DNA of 64,000 nucleotides, from assembly GCF_014649795.1 (NCBI RefSeq), contig NZ_BMTS01000001.1:620001-684000 (forward strand), read 5' to 3'. Made by a program: the position numbers and the translations under genes. The notes under the pieces are model-generated. The model ran no database searches. It was not told where the DNA came from and saw nothing but the letters and a program-made list of their open reading frames with translations. This document shows, in pieces, positions 25,231-33,007 of this stretch. Source of the DNA: Streptomyces melanogenes. GTDB lineage: Bacteria; Actinomycetota; Actinomycetes; Streptomycetales; Streptomycetaceae. The stretch's first letter is position 1. Every line of letters begins with the position of its first letter.

Positions 25231-25270
25231 CGGCCCCATGCCCACGCCAACAGGCCCGGGCATGGGGCCG
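25231..25270 (+). terminator. Strong hairpin terminator after the ALF gene
   Basis: CGGCCCCATGCCC (25231-25243) pairs perfectly over 13 bases with GGGCATGGGGCCG (25258-25270) around a 14-base loop, 68 bases after the stop of the surface protein gene. It occupies part of the 346-base gap 25164-25509. Confidence 0.75.
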
Positions 25271-25509
25271 ATTGGTTGCACGGAACGGTGTTGCATCAGC
25301 CCGTGACCAGCCATTAATGTCCGTGAGGTGACTGCCGGGTCGGCCTTGAGCCATGTACGAGTGGGTTCCCCGGCCTCGGCGTGAGCGCGAGGCGGGCAAG
25401 AGCCCCGCCCTTTTCTCCGCGTCTTCCTGTCCGGCGCCCGCCTACGGCGCCGCGTCCCAGCGAGTCCAGAGGCTCGCAGCCTCGGAAACCACCCGGAGAA
25501 ACCTCACCG
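25271..25509 (+). promoter_or_regulatory. Leader of the VOC gene with T-tract hairpin (possible attenuator)
   Basis: This stretch has no gene. GGCGGG (25391-25396) and CCCGCC (25404-25409) enclose a 7-base loop and are followed directly by CTTTTCT, one of the few T-rich hairpins in the window. It points rightward about 100 bases upstream of the VOC start. Either it ends a short transcript or it attenuates the VOC operon. A second GGCGCC-N7-GGCGCC repeat follows near 25434-25455. Confidence 0.4.
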
Positions 25510-25938
25510 ATGTCGTACGACCAGAACCACCCGCACCACCCGCACTCCTCCGCGCCCGCTGTCCAGCTCAACCACACCGCCGTGTACGCCGGCGACCGGC
25601 ACCTGTCGGCCGAGTTCCTCGCCGCGATCCTGGGGTTGAAGGTCGGCGCCCCGTTCGGGCCGTTCCTGCCCGTCGACCTCGGCAACGGTGTCACCCTCGA
25701 CTACTACGAGAAGAGGGACGAGCCGATCCAGTCGCAGCACTACGCGTTCCTGGTTCCCGAGGAGCGGTTCAACGCGATGATCGGCCGCCTGGAGGCGGTG
25801 GGAGTCACCTACTACGCCGACCCCGACCACACCGAACCGGGGCGGACCAACGGTCTCTTCGGCGGCCGGGGCGCCTACGTCAAGGACCCGGACGGCCACA
25901 ACATGGAGATCATGACCCGTCCCTACATCCGGCCGTAG
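25510..25938 (+). CDS. VOC-superfamily (glyoxalase/dioxygenase-fold) protein
   Basis: The 142-residue protein shows two beta-alpha-beta-beta-beta halves. Candidate metal ligands are His in LNHTAVYA, His in SQHYAFLVP and Glu in NMEIMTRP, with the usual VKDPDGHNMEI motif. The family covers glyoxalase, extradiol dioxygenase and resistance binders, so the substrate is open. ATG 25510 with GGAG upstream; an extended frame to 25381 is non-coding. The kinase-like gene starts 31 bases downstream, and the two are likely co-transcribed. Confidence 0.85.
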   Translation: MSYDQNHPHHPHSSAPAVQLNHTAVYAGDRHLSAEFLAAILGLKVGAPFGPFLPVDLGNGVTLDYYEKRDEPIQSQHYAFLVPEERFNAMIGRLEAVGVTYYADPDHTEPGRTNGLFGGRGAYVKDPDGHNMEIMTRPYIRP

Positions 25939-25968
25939 TCGATGCCACGACGGACAGGAGCCTCATCC

Positions 25969-26856
25969 GTGGACAGTATGAGCATCGACACGGGGTTGGT
26001 GCGATCCCTCCTGCACGCGCAGCATCCGGACCTCGCCGGGCTCGGCCTGCGCCCGGTGGAGGGCGGCTGGGACAACCAACTGTGGCGGCTCGGCGACGAG
26101 TTTGCCGTCCGCATGCCGCGCACGGAACGCGCGCCCGACCTCCTCCGCAAGGAGCACCGCTGGCTGCCCGTGCTCGCTCCGGGCCTACCGCTCCCGGTCC
26201 CGACACCGCTGCGGACGGGGGAGCCGTCCGCGCTGTTCCCGGCGGTGTGGACCGTCGCGAAGTGGGTTCCCGGCGAGCCGGCCGACCGCGTCCCGGTCAC
26301 CGATGGGCACCGAGCGGCCGACACCTTGGCGGGCTTCCTGCGAGCACTCCACCAGGGCGCCCCCGCCGGGGCTCCGGCCAACCCGACGCGCGGCGTCCCC
26401 CTCGCACCCTTCACGCACGATGTGGAGAAGCAACTCCAAACCCTCGCCTCCCGCGTGCCCGCAGGTATCCGGGACATCTGGGAGGACGCGGTGTCGGCTC
26501 CTGACTGGGCGGGCCCGCCGGTGTGGCTCCACGGTGACCTCCACCCCGCCAACGTGGTCGTCTCGGACGGCACGCTCACGGGTGTGCTCGACTTCGGTGA
26601 GCTCTGCGCCGGTGACCCGGCGACGGACCTCTCGGCCGCGTGGCTGCTGCTCCCGGCGGGCTCGGCTTCGCGGTTCTTCGAGGCGTACGCCGACGCGGAC
26701 GCGGCCACGATCCGACGCGCACGGGGCTGGGCCGTGCTCCGAGGCCTGGGCCTCGTCGCCATCGGGCGGGCCTGGGAGCGCGGGCTTCCCGGCGGCAAGC
26801 AGACCTGGGGACCCGCGGGCCGGGCGACGCTGGAGCGCGTGCTGGAAGCCACCTGA
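25969..26856 (+). CDS. Aminoglycoside phosphotransferase-family kinase
   Basis: The 295-residue protein carries the APH/choline-kinase-like motifs WLHGDLHPANVVV (catalytic Asp and Asn) and GVLDFGELCAGDPATDL (metal-binding Asp). The N-terminal GGWDNQLWRLGDEFAVRMPR gives the nucleotide-binding strand and Lys/Arg. It resembles MPH/APH(3')-type homologues that phosphorylate small hydroxylated compounds; the target is not known. GTG 25969 has GGAG eight bases upstream; ATG 25978 is a possible alternative. It follows the VOC gene by 30 bases, consistent with an operon. Confidence 0.85.
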   Translation: MDSMSIDTGLVRSLLHAQHPDLAGLGLRPVEGGWDNQLWRLGDEFAVRMPRTERAPDLLRKEHRWLPVLAPGLPLPVPTPLRTGEPSALFPAVWTVAKWVPGEPADRVPVTDGHRAADTLAGFLRALHQGAPAGAPANPTRGVPLAPFTHDVEKQLQTLASRVPAGIRDIWEDAVSAPDWAGPPVWLHGDLHPANVVVSDGTLTGVLDFGELCAGDPATDLSAAWLLLPAGSASRFFEAYADADAATIRRARGWAVLRGLGLVAIGRAWERGLPGGKQTWGPAGRATLERVLEAT

Positions 26857-26931
26857 GAACCGCCCTCGCGGCGCAGGTCCACGGCCTCCCCGAAAGCCCG
26901 TTGAGATACGGCCGCACGTCGGGGAGACTCC

Positions 26932-27486
26932 GTGGCCATGGAGTTCTTCTGCTACCACCGCGACCGGCCCGACTCCGTCAAGCTGCGCGACGAACTGCTG
27001 GAAGCCCACTGGTCCTCCATGGACGGGTACGAGAAGGAGCTGATCGCCCGCGGTCCGACCTTCGCCGCCGACGGTGAGACGCCCAGCGGCAGCGTGCACA
27101 TCGTCGACCTGCCGGACCCGGCCGCGGCCCGCGCGTTCGCCTTCGACGAGCCCAACTACCAGGCGGGTGCGTACCGGGACGTGCTGATACGGCGGTGGCG
27201 CAACCTGCTGGGGCGCACCATGTGGGACTTCCCCGGCGGCCGGACCGGCGGCAACCGCTACCTCGTGCTCGGCCTCGGCGAGGGGGAGCCCGCCGACCTG
27301 GTGGTGCCGCCGGACCGGGACGACCTGATTGCGTACGGTCCGCTGCTGTCGGACGACGGGGTCACCTGGGTGGGTACGGCGGCGCTCGTCCGGGCCCCGG
27401 ACGCGGACGCCGCGCGCGCCGTACTCACCCGCGACCGGTATGCCGACATCGAGGTCCACGACTGGCAGTTCGGCGGACGGCGGTAG
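26932..27486 (+). CDS. YCII-related domain protein
   Basis: The 184-residue protein contains two YCII-like ferredoxin-fold halves. The first is FCYHRDRPDSVKLRDELLEAH, with YEKELIARGPTFA and HIVDLPDPAAARAFAF. The second is LIAYGPLLSDDG, with ALVRAPDADAARAVL. YCII proteins have a conserved His/Asp pair and mostly unknown chemistry; one branch is a chloromuconolactone dehalogenase relative. The start is GTG 26932 or ATG 26938. It lies 75 bases after the kinase gene on the same strand and may be its operon partner. Confidence 0.78.
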   Translation: MAMEFFCYHRDRPDSVKLRDELLEAHWSSMDGYEKELIARGPTFAADGETPSGSVHIVDLPDPAAARAFAFDEPNYQAGAYRDVLIRRWRNLLGRTMWDFPGGRTGGNRYLVLGLGEGEPADLVVPPDRDDLIAYGPLLSDDGVTWVGTAALVRAPDADAARAVLTRDRYADIEVHDWQFGGRR

Positions 27487-27513
27487 TCGGCAGGGGGCGG
27501 GTTGCGCGGGTGC

Positions 27514-28080
27514 TCACAGCCCCCTGGCGCCGTCGATCCGCTCGCGGAGCAGGTCGGCGTGGCCGTTGTGCCGGGCGTACTCCTCGATCATGTGGATGAG
27601 CACCCACCGCAGCGACACCGTCCCGCGCCACGCGTCGTCGCCCTGGATGTCCAGGTGGGGGGCCCGCCGGGCGAAGTCGTCGGCGTACGCGACCTCGTCC
27701 CGCCAGGCCTGCCAGGCCTCCGCGATCGCCTCCGGGGCGTCGGACGCGGCGTCGTCGAAGTCCCCGTCGGGGCTCTCGGGGGTGGAGAAGAGGGGCGGAG
27801 CCTCCTGCTCGGCCAGCACGCGGCGGAACCAGTGGCGTTCCACATGGGCGAGGTGGCGGACCAGGCCGAGCAGGGAGAGCGTGGACGGTTCCACGGCCCG
27901 CGCGGCCAGCTCCGTACCCAGGCCCGCGCACTTCAACTCCAGGGTCGCGCGCTGATCCGCGAGGAAGCCGAGGAGCATGGGCAGTTCGTCGCCGGTCGCG
28001 GGTCCGCCGAACCGCTGGTCGGGTCCGTCTCCGGTGAACAGTTCGGCTCTTCTGGTTGAGGTAGTCACGCGCGCAATCAT
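27514..28080 (-). CDS. DinB/DUF664 family protein (mycothiol-transferase-like)
   Basis: The 188-residue four-helix protein has the metal-binding histidines of the DinB/DUF664 group: LVRHLAHVERHWFRR near residue 75 and the C-terminal HMIEEYARHNGHADLLRE. In actinobacteria such proteins often act as mycothiol- or thiol-dependent transferases. Start ATG 28080 gives MIARVTTSTRRAELF; the frame is open to 28131 but the extension reads like antisense. It is divergent from the MerR gene, so regulation of this gene by that regulator is possible. Confidence 0.85.
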   Translation of the reverse strand: MIARVTTSTRRAELFTGDGPDQRFGGPATGDELPMLLGFLADQRATLELKCAGLGTELAARAVEPSTLSLLGLVRHLAHVERHWFRRVLAEQEAPPLFSTPESPDGDFDDAASDAPEAIAEAWQAWRDEVAYADDFARRAPHLDIQGDDAWRGTVSLRWVLIHMIEEYARHNGHADLLRERIDGARGL

Positions 28081-28140
28081 CACCCACGGCCGTCGCGGCG
28101 CCCCGGCAACCCTGTCTTCCGCCCCCACCACTAGGGTCGT

Positions 28141-28171
28141 TTGACCCTCACACCGTGTCAGGCGCTGAACT
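28141..28171 (+). promoter_or_regulatory. MerR-type promoter with 19-base spacer and spacer palindrome
   Basis: TTGACC (28141-28146) and TGAACT (28166-28171) flank 19 bases that contain the near-palindrome CCTCACACCGTGTCAGG (28146-28162). The geometry is base-for-base that of the other MerR promoter in the window (14544-14574). The MerR gene starts 11 bases after the -10, giving a very short leader. Confidence 0.6.
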
Positions 28172-28181
28172 CGGAGCCATC

Positions 28182-29000
28182 ATGTTCACCATCGGAGACT
28201 TCGCCCGGCACGGTCGCGTCTCGGTCCGGATGCTGCGTCACTACGACGCGACCGGTCTGCTGCGGCCCGCCCATGTCGACCCCGCCAGCGGCTACCGCTA
28301 CTACACGGCCGCCCAGCTGGCCCGCCTCAACCGCGTCATCGCGCTCAAGGACCTCGGGTTCACCCTTCAGCAGGTCCAGGAGATCCTGGACGGCAAGGTC
28401 ACCACCGAGGAGCTGCGCGGCATGCTGCGGCTGCGGCAGGCCGAGCTGGAGGCCGCGATGGCCGCGGCGGCGGCGCGGTTGGTGCAGGTCGAGGCGAGGC
28501 TCCGGTCGATCGAGAGCGAGGGGCACATGCCCACGAACGACGTCGTCATCAAGACCGTCCCGGCGATCCGGGTGGCCGAGCTGACCGGGACCGCCGCGAG
28601 CTTCGGGCCGCAGGAGATCGGCCCGGTCATCGGGCCGCTGTACAAGGAGTTGTTCCGGCGCCTCGGCGAGGCCGGAGTCACGCCCGTGGGCCCGGGGATC
28701 GCCTATTACGAGGACGCCTCGGAGGGCAACGGCGGGATCGTCGTCCACGCCGCCATCCAGGTCGCGGCGCCCCTCCAGGACGGCGCCTTCCAGGTGCTCG
28801 ACCTGCCGCCCGTCGAAGCGGCGACGATCGTGCACCGCGGCTCGATGGACGTCGTGCTGCCCACGGCGCAGACCCTGGCCCACTGGATCGACGACAACGG
28901 CTACCGGTCGGCGGGCTACCCCCGGGAGATCAACCTGGAGTGCCCGGAGGACCGCGACGAGTGGGTGACCGAACTGCAGGCGCCGATCGCCAAGATCTGA
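28182..29000 (+). CDS. MerR-family regulator with GyrI-like effector domain (BmrR type)
   Basis: The 272-residue protein has an N-terminal MerR winged helix (FTIGDFARHGRVSVRMLRHY, then GYRYYTAAQLARLNRV), a dimerisation helix (about 75-120) and a C-terminal GyrI-like domain with ATIVHRGSMDVV and REINLECPEDRDEW, where a Glu usually meets cationic drugs. Such regulators activate multidrug transporter genes or neighbouring enzymes upon ligand binding. ATG 28182 has GGAG seven bases upstream. The promoter has the MerR 19-base spacer. No transporter gene is adjacent; the divergent DinB gene is the nearest candidate target. Confidence 0.88.
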   Translation: MFTIGDFARHGRVSVRMLRHYDATGLLRPAHVDPASGYRYYTAAQLARLNRVIALKDLGFTLQQVQEILDGKVTTEELRGMLRLRQAELEAAMAAAAARLVQVEARLRSIESEGHMPTNDVVIKTVPAIRVAELTGTAASFGPQEIGPVIGPLYKELFRRLGEAGVTPVGPGIAYYEDASEGNGGIVVHAAIQVAAPLQDGAFQVLDLPPVEAATIVHRGSMDVVLPTAQTLAHWIDDNGYRSAGYPREINLECPEDRDEWVTELQAPIAKI

Positions 29001-29007
29001 CCCGAAG

Positions 29008-29023
29008 GCCGTGTTACCACGGC
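29008..29023. terminator. Short hairpin between convergent genes
   Basis: GCCGTG-TTAC-CACGGC, a 6-bp stem with a tetraloop, lies 8 bases after the MerR stop and 20 bases before the oxidoreductase stop (29044). Confidence 0.5.
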
Positions 29024-29043
29024 TCTCGCCGCCCGGGTTTGCG

Positions 29044-29991
29044 TCACGGTACGAGCACCAACCTGCCCCGGATCCCTCCCTTGGCCAGCAGGCGGTGCGC
29101 TTCGCCCGCCCGGTGCAGGGGGAGGGTGTCGGCGACGCGCGGGGTGAGCCTGCCCGTATCGGCCAGTGCGGCGAGGTGGGCGAGGGCGGGACCGTCGGCC
29201 GCGATCCACTCCTCGGTCACGGTGATGCCGCGCAGCGGGGTGGGCGCGGCGCCGCCGACGACGGAGACGAAGGCGCCCCGGTTGCGTACGGCCCCCAGCG
29301 CCGTGATCCCGGCCACGGCGGCGTCGAGCGCGCCGTCCACCCCGCCGGGCACCAGCTCCCGTACGGCTGCGGTGAGTTCGGAGGAGCGGGGGACGAACCA
29401 CTGGGCCCCGGCGGCTCGTACGAACGCCTCGTCGCCGGGGCCGGCGCACGCCACCACCCGTATCCCGCGCAGCGCCGCCAGCTCCACGGCGAAGCCGCCC
29501 ACCGCCCCCGCCGCGCCCGTGACCAGCAGGGTCGAGCCCGGCGCCAGATCGAGCAGGTCCAGGGACTGGAGCGCGGTGAGGCCGTTCAGCGGCAGGGTGG
29601 CCGCCTCCACCGGCGACAGCCGGTCGGGGGCGTGCGCCACCGCCGTGGCGTCCAGCACGATGTACTCGGCGTATGCGCCCAGGGAGAGGTCGAGCCTGTC
29701 CCGCAGCCCGATGACCCGGTCACCCGGGGCGAACGCCGCAACTCCCGGGCCGACTTCGTCGATCCGCCCGGCGACGTCCCAACCGATGCCGATGCCGGCG
29801 CCGATGGCCTCGCGGGGCGGCATCAGGCCCGCCGCGATGAGGTCCCCGGAACGGGTCGCCGCGTCCACCGGGTTCACCGCCGCCGCCTCCACACGTATAC
29901 GTACCTGCCCCGTACCGGTGACCGGCACCGGCACGTCCACCAGCCCCAGCGCCTCCGGTCCGCCCACCGCTCGCACCACGATCGCGCGCAT
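29044..29991 (-). CDS. NADP-dependent quinone-oxidoreductase-like MDR enzyme
   Basis: The 315-residue protein is a zinc-free medium-chain dehydrogenase/reductase. The GroES-like N-terminal half has AAAVNPVDAATRSGD and GWDVAGRIDEVGPGV; the Rossmann half has GSTLLVTGAAGAVGGFAVELA. Absence of the zinc Cys cluster fits quinone oxidoreductase or enoyl-reductase-type members. It reduces an activated double bond or quinone with NADPH. ATG 29991 is the start, as the extension to 30111 is antisense to the regulator leader. It is divergent from an HxlR regulator with a palindrome between, a classic redox/quinone-sensing pair. Confidence 0.88.
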   Translation of the reverse strand: MRAIVVRAVGGPEALGLVDVPVPVTGTGQVRIRVEAAAVNPVDAATRSGDLIAAGLMPPREAIGAGIGIGWDVAGRIDEVGPGVAAFAPGDRVIGLRDRLDLSLGAYAEYIVLDATAVAHAPDRLSPVEAATLPLNGLTALQSLDLLDLAPGSTLLVTGAAGAVGGFAVELAALRGIRVVACAGPGDEAFVRAAGAQWFVPRSSELTAAVRELVPGGVDGALDAAVAGITALGAVRNRGAFVSVVGGAAPTPLRGITVTEEWIAADGPALAHLAALADTGRLTPRVADTLPLHRAGEAHRLLAKGGIRGRLVLVP

Positions 29992-30037
29992 GTGCAACTC
30001 CCCACGTATTTCCGCCGCGTTGACACCAACGACCCTA

Positions 30038-30054
30038 TGGAGAGCTACTCTCCA
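30038..30054. promoter_or_regulatory. Palindromic operator between oxidoreductase and HxlR genes
   Basis: TGGAGAGCTACTCTCCA has 7-base arms around CTA. TTGACA at 30020-30025 lies just upstream on the plus strand, so the palindrome covers the expected -10 area. It is the only clear dyad in the 118-base divergent region and is the likely HxlR site. Confidence 0.65.
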
Positions 30055-30109
30055 GGAGGAAGAGGGCACTTCAAGGTGCCTATGGCACGGGAAGGAGAGC
30101 GGGAACGCC

Positions 30110-30490
30110 ATGACGAAGAGAGCCGACGCGCAGGCCGCCTATGACGCCTACCTCGCCGAGTGCCCCGCACGGCACCTGCTGGACCGCATCAGCAACAAGT
30201 GGGTCAGCCTGATCGTCAACGCGCTCGCCGACGGCCCCCAGCGCTACACCCACCTGTCCCACAAGCTCGCCAGCGTCAGCCAGAAGATGCTCACCCAGAG
30301 CCTGCGCGCCCTCGAACGCGACGGACTGGTGACCCGCACCGTGACGCCGACGGTGCCGGTCCGGGCCGACTACGCCCTCACGCCCCTCGGCGAGAGCCTG
30401 ATCCCGGTGATGCAGGCGATCAAGACGTGGGCGGAGCAGAACATGGACGAGGTCCTGGCGGCCAGGTCCAGTTACGACGCGACGTCCTGA
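30110..30490 (+). CDS. HxlR-family transcriptional regulator
   Basis: The 126-residue winged-helix protein has the HxlR pattern: CPARHLLDRISNKWVSLIVNAL with the conserved N-terminal Cys, then HLSHKLASVSQKMLTQSLRALERDGLV and the wing VPVRADYALTPLGESL. The Cys at the usual redox position suggests sensing of quinones or electrophiles, as in YodB/QorR. ATG 30110 has GGAG twelve bases upstream. It is divergent from the quinone-oxidoreductase-like gene, which it probably represses through the palindrome at 30038. Confidence 0.9.
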   Translation: MTKRADAQAAYDAYLAECPARHLLDRISNKWVSLIVNALADGPQRYTHLSHKLASVSQKMLTQSLRALERDGLVTRTVTPTVPVRADYALTPLGESLIPVMQAIKTWAEQNMDEVLAARSSYDATS

Positions 30491-30492
30491 CC

Positions 30493-30909
30493 GTGCCCGG
30501 CGCCACCCACGTGCTCTTCCACTTCGGCCTCAACGACCTCGGCCTTCCGGGCATGACCGGCGAACCGCCCGCCACCGCCGAGGACCTGATCGCGGGCTAC
30601 ACCGCGCTCGCCGCGAAGGCCTGTTCCGCCGGGCTGACCACCATCGGCACGACCATGGGCCCGTACGCGGGCACGATCTACCCGGGGGTCGACAGCCTTG
30701 AAGGCCGGGCGATCCGCCGCGAGGTGAACGACTGGATCCGCACGTCGACCGTCTTCGACGCGGTCGTCGACGTCGCGGCCGCGGTCCAGGACCCGGACGC
30801 CCCCGGCTCCATCCGCCCCGATCTCGACAGCGGTGACCACCTCCACCTCAACGACGAGGGCACCCGCACGATGGCCGACGCGGTCGACCTCACCTACCTC
30901 GGGCTGTGA
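30493..30909 (+). pseudogene. C-terminal remnant of a GDSL/SGNH esterase
   Basis: The frame (138 residues from GTG 30493) encodes only the second half of an SGNH hydrolase. It has block III as FHFGLNDLGLPG and block V as SGDHLHLNDEGTRTMADAV with the catalytic Asp and His. The N-terminal block with the nucleophile Ser (the GDS motif) and the Gly of block II are missing; full-length relatives are around 400 residues. The homology seems to begin inside the 3' end of the HxlR gene, so a deletion probably joined the two. The product cannot be catalytic on its own. Confidence 0.75.
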
Positions 30910-31059
30910 GGGCGTACGCCGCGCCAAAGCGGTTTGTCCGATCACCGGCGGGAACGGGCGGCAGCCGATAATCGATCTTGTGACAGGGGGAGGGGGCGGG
31001 GCGCGTCTCCGTCGGTGGAGGACAGGTGCGGCGTCACACCGCGAACAGGGGGAGAGAGC

Positions 31060-32079
31060 ATGGGGTGGTCACAGGCGTCGGCGGACGCCGTCGCGCCGGG
31101 GGACAGATTCGAATGGTTCCGCGAAACACTGTCCACCGAGTTGATGCCCGTCGCGCTCCGCGCGCCCAGCCCGGCCGACTTCCGCGCCGAGATCTCGCAT
31201 CTGGATCTCGGCGTGGTGCAGATGTCGACGTTCACCTTCTCGGCGGTCTCCTCGCGCCGGAGCCGGGCACACGTACGGCAGGGGGATCCCGAGCAGTACC
31301 AGCTGGCGCTGGTGACCCAAGGCGCCTTCAGGACGGCCCAGTTGGGCAACGAGTCGCTGGTCACGGGGGGCCTGGTGCTGACGAACACGTCCCGCCCGAT
31401 GGAGACCACCTGCCGCTCCGGCGACGGCGGGCAGGCCCAGGCGGTCATGCTGCAGATCCCCCGTTCCGCCCTGCCGCTGCGGTCGGACCGGGTGGACCGC
31501 CTCATCGCCCGGCACCTCGGCGCGGGCGGGGGAACGGCGGCGATCCTCGCGGACTTCCTCGCCACGCTGATCCGCCGTGGACCCACCTGCCGCCCGGAGG
31601 AGTTGCGCCGTATGGGATCGGTCGCCCTCGACCTGGCCACGGCGTGTCTGGCGCAGCAACTCGACGCCCCCGAGGAGATACCCGCCGATGCCCGCGCCCA
31701 GGTGATGCTGCGACAGGTCCTCCGTTTCATCGACGACAACCTCGGCGATCCGACCCTGACTCCCCAACTGGTGGCCGACCGGCACCACATCTCCCTGCGC
31801 GGCCTGTACGCGCTCTTTCGCGACCAGCCCGCGAGTGTGGCGGAGTCCATCCGTCGGCGGCGCCTCGCACGCTGTCACGCCGACCTCGCCCGTCCCGAGC
31901 TGGGCCACCAGTCCGTGCAGGCGATCGCGGCCCGTTGGGGCTTCGTCGGCGCCACCGCCTTCAGTCGCGCGTTCCGCGAGGCGTACGGCATCACCCCCAC
32001 GGAACACCGCGCGGCCACCCGGCGCCCCGGCATCGCACGGAACGTCGAGAAGCCCTCCCCGCAGGTCGCGCGGACCTAG
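31060..32079 (+). CDS. AraC-family transcriptional regulator
   Basis: The 339-residue protein has an AraC-binding-like N-terminal domain (residues about 15-210, with LGVVQMSTFTFSAVSSRRS and YQLALVTQGAF) and a C-terminal double helix-turn-helix (PQLVADRHHISLRGLYALF, then GFVGATAFSRAFREAYGITP). This is the NphR/FeaR-like type common in Streptomyces, often controlling nitrile, amine or aromatic catabolism. ATG 31060 has AGGGGGAGAG just upstream. No obvious target is adjacent, as it faces a convergent STAS gene. Regulation is unknown. Confidence 0.9.
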   Translation: MGWSQASADAVAPGDRFEWFRETLSTELMPVALRAPSPADFRAEISHLDLGVVQMSTFTFSAVSSRRSRAHVRQGDPEQYQLALVTQGAFRTAQLGNESLVTGGLVLTNTSRPMETTCRSGDGGQAQAVMLQIPRSALPLRSDRVDRLIARHLGAGGGTAAILADFLATLIRRGPTCRPEELRRMGSVALDLATACLAQQLDAPEEIPADARAQVMLRQVLRFIDDNLGDPTLTPQLVADRHHISLRGLYALFRDQPASVAESIRRRRLARCHADLARPELGHQSVQAIAARWGFVGATAFSRAFREAYGITPTEHRAATRRPGIARNVEKPSPQVART

Positions 32080-32082
32080 ATT

Positions 32083-32505
32083 TCAGGGCGCGGGGGACGA
32101 CATCCCGCGGTCGGCGGGGCCGAGCAGCGGCACGGTGTGGGTGACCGTCAGCAGTCGGCGCACGGCGCCGCTCGCGGCGCGCACGCACAGCGTCTTGCCG
32201 TCACGGAGTGCGCGTTGTCGGATGCGCAGCAGGATGTTGAGGCCGGAGCAGTCGCAGAAGTCGACCCTGCTCAAGTCGAGGTCGACGCCCCGGCGCGACC
32301 GGTCGAGAGCCGCACGCAGTGTGCTGTGCAGCAGGTGGTCCGCGTCGATGTCGACCTCGCCGGTGACCACGACCAGCTGCCGGTCGCCCGCCGGGCGGAC
32401 CTCGATCTCAAGGCGCGGCAGTGGCCGGCCGCTCGGCGAGAAGGCCGGTGCCGCGTAGGTGGTGCCCCCGCGGTTGAGCTGTGCGGGTATTGCGTGCTCT
32501 GGCAT
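32083..32505 (-). CDS. STAS-domain anti-sigma-factor antagonist
   Basis: The 140-residue protein has a STAS fold of the SpoIIAA/RsbV type: EVDIDADHLLHSTLRAAL, then VDLDLSRVDFCDCSGLNILL with the phosphoacceptor Ser in a D-C-S-G context, and RDGKTLCVRAAS. Such proteins bind an anti-sigma kinase in the unphosphorylated state and free a sigma-B-like factor. A 35-residue N-terminal tail is unusual but common in Streptomyces paralogues. No kinase or sigma gene is adjacent, so it is an orphan. Start ATG 32505. Confidence 0.88.
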   Translation of the reverse strand: MPEHAIPAQLNRGGTTYAAPAFSPSGRPLPRLEIEVRPAGDRQLVVVTGEVDIDADHLLHSTLRAALDRSRRGVDLDLSRVDFCDCSGLNILLRIRQRALRDGKTLCVRAASGAVRRLLTVTHTVPLLGPADRGMSSPAP

Positions 32506-32643
32506 GGCATTGGCTCCCCAGGCGTCCGCCGGTGCCCTGCTCGGCTTCCTTCAGGTTCCGCCTCCATCCCTGATGCGTCAAGAGATACATGAAAAGTATT
32601 TCGTCTATTTGTATGCGCGAATGCTGCGTCCTACGCTGAGGGG

Positions 32644-32973
32644 ATGGGTGCCGTACCTGAACCGCATGCGGGTTGGACGTTCTTGACCAACCACGCGCGC
32701 GTGCTGGCCGCGATCGCCGACGACCCCACCGTCCGGATACGCGACATCGCCGCGCACTGCCGGCTCACCGAGCGCGCCGTCCAGAGAATCATCGCCGACT
32801 TGGAAGAAGCCGGATATCTCTCCCACACCCGGCAGGGCCGTTCCAACACCTACCGCATCGAGCCGGGCACCCCGCTGCGGCACCCGGCCGAGGCCGGAGT
32901 GACCGTGGCGACCCTGCTCGCGGTCCTGGCGCAGCACGACGAACAGCGCGGAAAGCAGCCCCGGCACCGGTGA
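32644..32973 (+). CDS. Small winged-helix DNA-binding protein (MarR/ArsR-like)
   Basis: The 109-residue protein is a single winged helix: HARVLAAIADDPTVRIRDIA, then AHCRLTERAVQRIIADLEEA and GYLSHTRQGRSNTYRI. It resembles the short HTH MarR-like regulators of streptomycetes that have no effector domain. ATG 32644 follows GAGGGG with almost no spacing. The 138-base upstream region is unusually AT-rich (AAGTATTTCGTCTATTTG) and likely holds the promoter. It is divergent from the STAS gene and convergent with the dehydratase gene; a stress-related pairing with STAS is possible but not shown. Confidence 0.8.
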   Translation: MGAVPEPHAGWTFLTNHARVLAAIADDPTVRIRDIAAHCRLTERAVQRIIADLEEAGYLSHTRQGRSNTYRIEPGTPLRHPAEAGVTVATLLAVLAQHDEQRGKQPRHR

Positions 32974-33007
32974 CCGCGCCCGTCGGGCGATGAGTTTTCG
33001 CCTTTGA

